Shown: piece after piece, positions 1 to 5,467 of the stretch
How the letters are laid out: every line of letters begins with the position of its first letter
Position numbering within the stretch: the first letter of the stretch is position 1
Notes under the pieces: generated by a model
The model's input: the letters and a program-made list of their open reading frames with translations, nothing else
What the model was told of the DNA's origin: nothing
Databases searched by the model: none
Made by a program: the position numbers and the translations under genes
NCBI GenBank assembly: GCA_900770585.1
Contig: CAAGKW010000311.1
Coordinates: 1-6,064, forward strand
Direction of reading: 5' to 3'
DNA: 6,064 nt
From: an uncultured Alistipes sp.
GTDB lineage: Bacteria; Bacteroidota; Bacteroidia; Bacteroidales; Rikenellaceae

Positions 1-773
1 AGTGCACCCAGTGCGATAGCGATAACCGAAGTCTCACCAACGCAACCCGGCATCAAACCGATCAGAGCGTCGCAGATCGAGTAGTTCATAGCACCGGTAG
101 TGCTGAGCTGCTCCAAAGCGGTTGCACCACTGAAACCATCAGCGATCATACCTGCCTCAGCCTTACCCAGACCTGCTACCCATACGGTCTCACCCGACAT
201 AAACGGAGTGTAAGCGAAGAATACGAATGCACGAGCCAACAATGCAGGGTTGAATACGTTCATACCCGTACCACCGAATACCTCTTTACCGATAACAACG
301 GCAAATGCGGTGCCCAGAGCAAGCATCCACAGGGGTACATCAACGGGCATAATCATCGGGATCAGCAGACCCGATACGAGGAAACCCTCATTGATCTCGT
401 GACCGCGCTTCTGAGCGAATGCGAACTCGATCGACAAACCAACCAAGTACGACACAACGATCATAGGCAGCACCTTCAAGAAACCGAACCAGAAGCACTC
501 CCACAAGCCAGCCTCTTGGCCGAGCGACAGGAAATGCTGGTAACCGGTGTTGTACATACCGAACAGCAGTGCGGGAACCAATGCCAACACTACCATAATC
601 ATAGTACGCTTCATATCGTTGCAGTCGCGGATATGAGCACCCTTCTGAGTCGTGGTGTTAGGCACGAACAAGAAGGTCTCGAAACCCTCGAAAGTCGAAT
701 GAAGTGCGCTGAGCTTACCGCCCTCTGAGAAGGTAGGCTTCAGCTTATCTACTAAATTTCTCAATGCCTTCAT
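1..773 (-). CDS. nqrB: Na+-translocating NADH:quinone reductase subunit B (NqrB), 3' end cut off by window edge
   Basis: NqrB is an integral membrane subunit of the sodium-pumping NADH:quinone oxidoreductase. It carries a covalently bound FMN and takes part in electron transfer coupled to Na+ export. About 257 codons are visible, against roughly 380-415 in full-length members, so the C-terminal third is missing. Visible landmarks are a soluble N-terminus (about 1-55), hydrophobic segments near 57-73, 97-120, 131-142 and 147-162, the conserved stretch KEVFGGTGMNVFNPALLARA (163-182), and the flavinylation motif DGFSGAT (212-218). In characterised NqrB proteins the Thr of this motif (T236 in Vibrio cholerae) is esterified to FMN by ApbE; here that residue is Thr218. 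The ATG at 773-771 lies one base after the nqrA stop codon, so the two genes are probably translationally coupled. A weak AAAGAG ribosome-site candidate (minus strand, 784-789) lies about 10 bases upstream, inside nqrA. The related RnfD is less likely because the partner gene is nqrA. Confidence 0.96.
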   Translation of the reverse strand, partial: MKALRNLVDKLKPTFSEGGKLSALHSTFEGFETFLFVPNTTTQKGAHIRDCNDMKRTMIMVVLALVPALLFGMYNTGYQHFLSLGQEAGLWECFWFGFLKVLPMIVVSYLVGLSIEFAFAQKRGHEINEGFLVSGLLIPMIMPVDVPLWMLALGTAFAVVIGKEVFGGTGMNVFNPALLARAFVFFAYTPFMSGETVWVAGLGKAEAGMIADGFSGATALEQLSTTGAMNYSICDALIGLMPGCVGETSVIAIALGA

Positions 774-774
774 C

Positions 775-2136
775 TTAGTTCATCTCTTTAATCATCTGAT
801 TAATACCCTGACGGACGATGTCCTGCATCTCGATCTTCGAAGGATCAACGAACTCACACAGAGCCAAATCCTCCTCTACGATCTCGTAGATGCCAAGATT
901 CTCCATCTTATCGATATCACCTGCCAGAATAGCTTTGAGCAGATAGACGGGATAGATGTCCATAGGCAGATACTTGTCGTACAGACCCGAAACAACGAAC
1001 GGACGCTCGCCACCATTGAGGTTGGTATCCAGATCGTACTGCTTCTTGGGGCAGAGCCACGAGAAGTAAGCCTTCGACACCGAGAACTTGTTGAAACGAG
1101 GCATTGCCCAGCCCAACAGCTCATACTTGTCGCCTTCGGGGATCAGAGTAACCTGATTCGAGTAGAAGGTCAGGTAGCCGTCTGCGGCCACCTTGGTACC
1201 GGTCAGAACGTTACCGCTGATTACGCGAACACTGTCACCCTCTTTCTGAGCCTTCACGCGACCTGCGAGGATCGAATCCATAGCAGCGCCTGCGATGATG
1301 GTGTAGTACTGAGGAGCCTCAGCCTGCGAACCGCACAAAACGATGGTCTTGGCCATATTAACCTTGCCGGTTGCGAACAGACGACCGATCATAGCTACAC
1401 CCTCGGCGCTAACGGTCCACACTACTTCGCCCTTGTTGATGGGGTCGATGTGGTGGATCTGAACACCGACATTACCTGCGGGGTGGGGACCGGCGAACTC
1501 GTGAACCTCGACGCCCTTCAAACCCTCGAACACCTTGTTCTCGGCCTTAGCGTTGAGCGAGAGGTGAACCTTACCCGAGGTCAAACGTGCGAGCACGTCG
1601 AAACCCTTTTGGAGGTTAGCCTTGTCGTTAGCCAATACCACGTCGTTGTCGGCTGCCAGAGGAGCCGAATCGAAACCCGATACGAAGATAGCCTTAGGCT
1701 GATCGTCGGGGTTGGCGATAATGCCGTAAGGGCGCTGAATGATCAGCGGCCACAAACCTGCTTCGAGCAGCAGTTTGGTCACATCGTCCTTCGAGGCCTT
1801 CTCGATTGCGGGGACAGTGAACTCCTTGAAGCTCTGGGTAGCGTCGGGCTGTACGGTTACATTGAGAACCTTGCGTTTCTCACCGCGGTTAACGGCTGTA
1901 ACGGTACCGCTGACGGGCGAAGTGAACAGAACGCGGCTGTCGTTCTTCGAGAAGAAGAGCGCGTCGCCGGCCTTAACCTGCTCGCCTGCCTTAACCAAAA
2001 GCTTGGGAACAACTCCCTCGAAATCCAGAGGAGAAACTGCATACGAAGCCGCCATCGGAAGAGCGGTTACCTTCGCCTCAGCCTTGCCTTGGAGATTGAT
2101 GTCGAGACCCTTTTTAATTTTGATGATTTTCGACAT
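775..2136 (-). CDS. nqrA: Na+-translocating NADH:quinone reductase subunit A (NqrA)
   Basis: NqrA is the peripheral cytoplasmic-side subunit of Na+-NQR and is associated with quinone binding. The 453-residue product is the normal length for the family. An N-terminal start MSKIIKIKKGLDINLQGKAE leads into a lipoyl/barrel-sandwich-like fold (about 42-95, with VKAGEQVKAGDALFF and TSPVSGTV). The family-typical FAGPHPAGNVGVQIHHIDPI follows at about 214-233, and the C-terminal region (about 370-440) contains GLYDKYLPMDIYPVYLL and EEDLALCEFVDPSKIE, close to the conserved NqrA ending. The ATG at 2136-2134 fits the family N-terminus. It has no clear Shine-Dalgarno sequence, only an A/T-rich stretch, as is common in Bacteroidota. 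The gene is first in its operon, with nqrB beginning one base after its stop. Its leader of roughly 85 bases starts from the -7 box at 2228-2235. Its codon use (AAC, TAC, TTC, CGC and CTG frequent) looks more biased than that of the plus-strand genes, consistent with high expression. Confidence 0.97.
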   Translation of the reverse strand: MSKIIKIKKGLDINLQGKAEAKVTALPMAASYAVSPLDFEGVVPKLLVKAGEQVKAGDALFFSKNDSRVLFTSPVSGTVTAVNRGEKRKVLNVTVQPDATQSFKEFTVPAIEKASKDDVTKLLLEAGLWPLIIQRPYGIIANPDDQPKAIFVSGFDSAPLAADNDVVLANDKANLQKGFDVLARLTSGKVHLSLNAKAENKVFEGLKGVEVHEFAGPHPAGNVGVQIHHIDPINKGEVVWTVSAEGVAMIGRLFATGKVNMAKTIVLCGSQAEAPQYYTIIAGAAMDSILAGRVKAQKEGDSVRVISGNVLTGTKVAADGYLTFYSNQVTLIPEGDKYELLGWAMPRFNKFSVSKAYFSWLCPKKQYDLDTNLNGGERPFVVSGLYDKYLPMDIYPVYLLKAILAGDIDKMENLGIYEIVEEDLALCEFVDPSKIEMQDIVRQGINQMIKEMN

Positions 2137-2181
2137 TTTGGTTAAAAATTAATTAATGTGAAAAGTTATTGTTTGGTTAAA
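2137..2181 (-). repeat. 10-bp direct repeat pair in the nqrA leader
   Basis: The plus-strand decamer TTTGGTTAAA occurs exactly at 2137-2146 and again at 2172-2181, starts 35 bases apart. Read as nqrA mRNA it is TTTAACCAAA, and the proximal copy directly abuts the nqrA ATG. It lies inside the untranslated leader predicted from the upstream -7 box. It could be a regulatory or translational element, or a chance match in A/T-rich DNA. No function is recognised. Confidence 0.4.
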
Positions 2182-2227
2182 TTTTTCGTTTGAGTGATCG
2201 GTTTGGGATCGCTATATAACTCGCGCG

Positions 2228-2235
2228 CAAAAATA
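2228..2235 (-). promoter_or_regulatory. Probable Bacteroidota -7 promoter box for nqrAB
   Basis: On the minus strand the octamer reads TATTTTTG, an exact match to the TAnnTTTG -7 consensus used by the primary sigma factor of Bacteroidota. A T-rich TTTTC stretch about 18-20 bases upstream (near 2255-2262) is a loose candidate for the TTTG-type -33 element. Transcription would begin near 2220-2224 and leave a leader of about 85 bases before the nqrA ATG. The match, its placement upstream of a first-in-operon gene and the A/T-rich surroundings support it. The start site itself is inferred. Confidence 0.55.
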
Positions 2236-2298
2236 CAAATTATTCCTCAATTGTGAAAATCCTAACAGCTCCTTTTTATGGTTTTCGCGGAAAATTTG

Positions 2299-2306
2299 TA
2301 AATTTG
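2299..2306 (+). promoter_or_regulatory. Probable Bacteroidota -7 promoter box for the tatD-like/tcdA gene cluster
   Basis: TAAATTTG is an exact TAnnTTTG match. A TTTTTATG stretch at 2273-2280 sits at about the right distance to serve as a degenerate -33 element. The expected transcription start is near 2311-2313, only about 12-14 bases before the ATG at 2325, so the leader would be very short and without room for a normal Shine-Dalgarno sequence. It is back-to-back with the nqrA promoter, the two predicted start sites being about 90 bases apart. Confidence 0.55.
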
Positions 2307-2324
2307 TCGTGAAAAACTTTGAAA

Positions 2325-3005
2325 ATGACACTTGGTATAGCTCCATACATCGATTTTCATACTCACCAGCGTACTGGTGGTGGGGTCGAGATGCTCAATG
2401 TTGACGCGCTCGACGAGGTGGCTGTTGCGCGTGCTTGCGATGAGGATTTACCCTTTTCGGTGGGCGTTCACCCGTGGCGTGCAGATGCGACCGAGGAGCA
2501 GTTGCAGAAGGCGTATTTACGTATAGAGAGATGTGTTTCGTCTGATGGTTTTGTGGCGATAGGCGAGTGCGGTTTGGATTGGGTGTCGCAAGTCCCTCGT
2601 GCGACTCAGATGGCGGTGTTCGAGCAACAGTTGGACCTTGCTCGCCGTCTTTCAGCGCCCGTCGTTTTGCATTGTGTTCGTGCGTTCGAAGAGGTGTTGC
2701 AGTTATTGCGTAAGTGGAGTGTCGAGCGAGCCGTATTTCATAGTTTTATAGGTTCAGTTCAACAAGCAGAGCGTGTAGCGCACGAGGGGTATCTCTGTTC
2801 GTTCTCGCCACGTAGTTTGGCGTCATCGCGAACGTGCGAGGCGATCCGTCGCGTAGCCCCGTCGGCAATCCTTGTCGAGAGCGACGAGAGCGACGAGTCG
2901 ATCGGATCGGTTTATGAACGCATAGCCGAACTGAGAGAATGCTCGGTAGATGAGCTGCAACAAATTGTATATAATAATCATAAACGATTGATAAATAATG
3001 ACTAA
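2325..3005 (+). CDS. TatD-family metal-dependent hydrolase (putative DNase)
   Basis: TatD-family proteins are TIM-barrel amidohydrolase-fold enzymes with a two-metal site; characterised members are Mg2+-dependent 3'-5' DNases/exonucleases or have other phosphoesterase activity. The expected metal ligands are all visible: HTH at 12-14 (H12, H14), E81 in VAIGECGLDW, H116 in VVLHC, H139 in VFHSFIG and D187 in LVESDES. The last motif is usually closer to LxETDAP, and here it sits in a small acidic repeat, ESDESDES. At 226 residues it is shorter than the roughly 260 of Escherichia coli TatD, in line with the shorter versions seen in Bacteroidota. I chose the ATG at 2325; a TTG at 2319 would add only two residues and would lie even closer to the predicted transcription start. 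The 3' end overlaps tcdA by 8 bases, implying translational coupling. Substrate is not predictable, so no symbol is assigned. Confidence 0.87.
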   Translation: MTLGIAPYIDFHTHQRTGGGVEMLNVDALDEVAVARACDEDLPFSVGVHPWRADATEEQLQKAYLRIERCVSSDGFVAIGECGLDWVSQVPRATQMAVFEQQLDLARRLSAPVVLHCVRAFEEVLQLLRKWSVERAVFHSFIGSVQQAERVAHEGYLCSFSPRSLASSRTCEAIRRVAPSAILVESDESDESIGSVYERIAELRECSVDELQQIVYNNHKRLINND

Positions 3006-3726
3006 TAGTAGTTGGAGAGAGCGAACTAAATTGCTCTTGGGCGACGAGAAAGCCGACCGATTGACTCAGGCGCACGTGCTTGTGGTCGGGTTGGGAGGTG
3101 TCGGAGCATACGCTGCCGAGATGGTGTGCCGTGCGGGAGTGGGCGAGATGACCATTACCGATTCGGATGATGTGTCGGAGAGTAATATTAATCGCCAACT
3201 TGTTGCTTTACACTCGACCGTAGGGCGAGCCAAGAGTGATGTGTTGGCGGAGCGATTGTTGGACATCAATCCCGACTTGCAACTGCACGTTGTTCAGCGA
3301 TATATTCGCGATGAGGAGACCGATCGAATTCTTGACGCTGCACGCTATGACTATATAGTCGATGCGATCGATACGTTGTCGCCCAAGGCGGCGCTGATCA
3401 AAGGTGCCCTCGATCGAGGTATCCCAATCGTGAGTGCAATGGGGGCAGGGGCAAAGACCGATCCCACGCGGGTTGAGGTGGCAGATATTGGCAGCACGCA
3501 CCATTGTCCGCTTGCCCATATGTTGCGCAAACGTCTGCATAAAATGGGTATTCGAACGGGTTTTTATGCTGTTTTTTCGGCTGAACCTATCCGCGAGGGT
3601 GCGATGATTTTGAGCGAGGAGCGTAACAAAAAATCGAACACGGGTACAATCTCCTATATGCCCGCTGTCTTTGGTTGCGCGTGTGCGTCGGTGGTGGTGC
3701 GTGATCTGCTTGGCGAAATGAAATAA
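2998..3726 (+). CDS. tcdA: tRNA threonylcarbamoyladenosine dehydratase (TcdA, ThiF/MoeB/E1-like)
   Basis: TcdA (CsdL/YgdL) uses ATP to dehydrate t6A37 of ANN-decoding tRNAs into the cyclic hydantoin form ct6A. The 242-residue product has the E1-like adenylation fold: the nucleotide-binding glycine loop VVGLGGVGAYAAE (29-41), an acidic strand end TDSDDVSESNINRQ (54-67) with the conserved Asn/Arg pair N65-R66, the ATP-contacting G76-R77-A78-K79, and the VDAID turn (121-125). The later part has SAMGAGAKTDPTR (146-158) and a C-terminal region with SNTGTISYMPAVFG, both typical of TcdA rather than MoeB or ThiF. The CxxC zinc pairs of MoeB/ThiF are not seen. It is a little shorter than E. coli TcdA (268). 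The ATG lies within the last codons of the tatD-like gene, in the +1 frame relative to it and without a strong ribosome site, so re-initiation is likely. The next gene begins 10 bases after the stop. Confidence 0.93.
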   Translation: MTNSSWRERTKLLLGDEKADRLTQAHVLVVGLGGVGAYAAEMVCRAGVGEMTITDSDDVSESNINRQLVALHSTVGRAKSDVLAERLLDINPDLQLHVVQRYIRDEETDRILDAARYDYIVDAIDTLSPKAALIKGALDRGIPIVSAMGAGAKTDPTRVEVADIGSTHHCPLAHMLRKRLHKMGIRTGFYAVFSAEPIREGAMILSEERNKKSNTGTISYMPAVFGCACASVVVRDLLGEMK

Positions 3727-3736
3727 TGATTAGAAT

Positions 3737-5443
3737 ATGAAACAGAAACTACTAACAATCTTAATGTTGCTGGCATTAACTAATGTAGTGGCTCAGCAAC
3801 GTGATCACTATCGTGTGGCGTTCGATCCTGCGACAGTTCGCAACGAGGAGGTGGCTGCGGGCGAGGTGCTGAAACGCTCGTTTAACACTTCGGAGATCTA
3901 TCCGATGACCTCGCGCGATTATTGGATCTATATTCCTGCGGCGTATGATGCGTCGAAACCGGCGTGTCTGTTTGTCTGCTTGGACGGTATCACTTACAAT
4001 GCTCCGACCGTGTTCGACAATCTGATTGCTACGGGTCAAATGCCCGTGACGATCGGTGTCTTTGTCAGCCCGGGTGTGGTGCGTGATGCCGACGGTGGTG
4101 TGATTCGCTACAATCGCAGTAACGAATTTGACCGTACTGATGGAACGTTCGCAAAGTTCCTGATCGAAGAGTTGCTGCCTGAGGTTGAGCGCCAAACGGC
4201 TTCGGACGGTCGTCCGATTCGACTCTCGACAGACCCGAACGATTGTGCTATTGCGGGGTCGAGCAGTGGCGGTATCTGCGCATTTTCGGCGGCGTGGGCT
4301 CGTCCCGATCGTTTTGCGCGAGTGTTCAGTGCAGTAGGCACTTACGTATCGATGCGTGGCGGAAATGAATATCAAGCGGTGATTCGCAAAACAGAGCCTA
4401 AACGCTTGCGAATCTTCTTGCAGGACGGTCTTTATGATGTCTGGAATGGTATCTTTGGCGATTGGTACGAGGCAAATATTTTGGTCGAATCGGCTCTTAA
4501 TTTCAGTGGTTATGAGGTGGCTCACGCGTGGGGTCGTGGCGGTCATAGCAATGCGCACGCCGATCGCATTTTCCCTGACGTAATGCGTTGGTTGTGGAAA
4601 GGTTGGCCGCGATCTATTCAAGTGGGGCGTTCGCAAAATGATATGCTGGCTACGATCCTGCCCGAAGAGGGCGGTTGGTCACGTATCGAGGAGGCGAATG
4701 TTGCCGATAAATTGTTCGTGTATGGCGATAAGATTGTGTTTGCAGATGGAGATAAAGTGTGCGACACGGAGGGTGATACGCAGTTGCGATTGAAGGCCAA
4801 TGAACGCCTGATTGGTGCAGATGCCGAGGGTCTATATTTGTCAAATGTAAAGAACGATATTATTCGTGTTGTCGATGGCCATCGTGTGAAAATCGCATCG
4901 GCTCAAAGCAAAGTGGAGCAATTAATTGCAACAGATAACATCAATCGTTACTTTACGTGCGAAAATTCGTTGGTAAAGGTCGATCCGAAAGGCGAGGTGA
5001 CGGTTGTAAACGACGGTTTGAAGTGCGGTTCGGCCCTTGCAATTTATCCCAATCATCGACTTCTGATTTGCAACGAGCCGAACACTCGTTGGTTGTTGAG
5101 TTATGTGCTCGACGAGCAGGGTAAGCCGATGGCTGGTCAGCGCTTCTATTGGTTGCACAATACGACGGGCGACGACTCGCAGCAGGTAGGGCAGATGACT
5201 TTCGATGCGAATGGAAATTTATATGTAGCGACGTCTATGGGTGTGCAGGTGTGCGACCAAAATGGTCGTGTGCGAGCTATTCTGCCGTTGCCCGATAGCG
5301 CTCCGATTCGCTCGTTGGCATTTGTTGGAACGAAGCTTTATGTAGTAAATGAGCGAGGCGAGATTTACGTGCGTGAGTTGAAAGTTTCGGGCGCTCAGCC
5401 GTGGCAAACCGCAACCTCACCCAAAAGTCAAGGTCAAGGTTGA
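3737..5443 (+). CDS. Secreted esterase (CE1/enterochelin-esterase-like) fused to SMP-30/gluconolactonase-like beta-propeller
   Basis: The 568-residue protein starts with a Sec signal peptide (MKQK, then a hydrophobic core 5-18, probable cleavage after VVA at 19, before QQ; no lipobox Cys), so it should be periplasmic or secreted. Residues about 45-292 form an alpha/beta-hydrolase of the esterase-D/Fes/CE1 type: SRDYWIYIPAAYD (59-71), VCLDG (80-84), nucleophile elbow G174-S-S176-S-G178 with Ser176, LQDGLYDVW (228-236; D230 or D234 as candidate acid) and GGHSNAHAD (268-276; His270). Residues about 300-550 resemble an SMP-30/gluconolactonase/LRE propeller, clearest in QRFYWLH (468-474) and DANGNLYVATSMGVQV (490-505). 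The usual metal-ligand motifs of that fold (EGP, NG, DG) appear substituted, so the propeller may bind or scaffold rather than catalyse. The tail SPKSQGQG is low-complexity. The likely substrate is an acylated or feruloylated glycan, or another ester; this is inference from the family. It lies 10 bases after tcdA and probably shares its transcript. Confidence 0.82.
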   Translation: MKQKLLTILMLLALTNVVAQQRDHYRVAFDPATVRNEEVAAGEVLKRSFNTSEIYPMTSRDYWIYIPAAYDASKPACLFVCLDGITYNAPTVFDNLIATGQMPVTIGVFVSPGVVRDADGGVIRYNRSNEFDRTDGTFAKFLIEELLPEVERQTASDGRPIRLSTDPNDCAIAGSSSGGICAFSAAWARPDRFARVFSAVGTYVSMRGGNEYQAVIRKTEPKRLRIFLQDGLYDVWNGIFGDWYEANILVESALNFSGYEVAHAWGRGGHSNAHADRIFPDVMRWLWKGWPRSIQVGRSQNDMLATILPEEGGWSRIEEANVADKLFVYGDKIVFADGDKVCDTEGDTQLRLKANERLIGADAEGLYLSNVKNDIIRVVDGHRVKIASAQSKVEQLIATDNINRYFTCENSLVKVDPKGEVTVVNDGLKCGSALAIYPNHRLLICNEPNTRWLLSYVLDEQGKPMAGQRFYWLHNTTGDDSQQVGQMTFDANGNLYVATSMGVQVCDQNGRVRAILPLPDSAPIRSLAFVGTKLYVVNERGEIYVRELKVSGAQPWQTATSPKSQGQG

Positions 5444-5467
5444 TAATTGTGTAAAATAAAGATAGAT

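Noticed and set aside
1450..2145. A 231-codon open frame on the plus strand opposite nqrA
   Set aside because: It lies entirely antisense to a well-conserved nqrA, shows no recognisable motif, and has a composition expected from the complement of a codon-biased gene. It is a shadow frame.
2197..2211. Possible hairpin GATC...GATC in the nqrA leader
   Set aside because: It has only four paired bases around a seven-base loop, too weak for a riboswitch or attenuator; no known riboswitch pattern was recognised in the leader.
2746..3198. Minus-strand open frame across the tatD-tcdA junction
   Set aside because: It overlaps two clearly recognised genes antisense and shows no conserved features.
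3408..3419. Perfect 12-base palindrome CCTCGATCGAGG within tcdA
   Set aside because: It falls in the conserved coding stretch ALDRG, has no partner sites, and CGATCG/GATC strings are common across the plus-strand genes, so chance plus codon use explains it.
3776..4636. A 286-codon open frame on the minus strand opposite the esterase gene
   Set aside because: The product is rich in Arg, His, Thr and Ile with no domain pattern, as expected for the complement of the esterase coding sequence. The plus-strand protein has a signal peptide and catalytic motifs.
5427..5440. Short tandem repeat GTCAAGGTCAAGGT at the end of the esterase gene
   Set aside because: It only encodes the low-complexity Gln-Gly-Gln-Gly tail. 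Two six-base units are not enough to suggest a functional repeat or a terminator.
5444..5451. TAATTGTG as a possible -7 promoter box before the dehydrogenase gene
   Set aside because: It has one mismatch in the conserved TTTG part, no visible -33 element, and lies in a 24-base gap typical of an operon. It is too weak to call.
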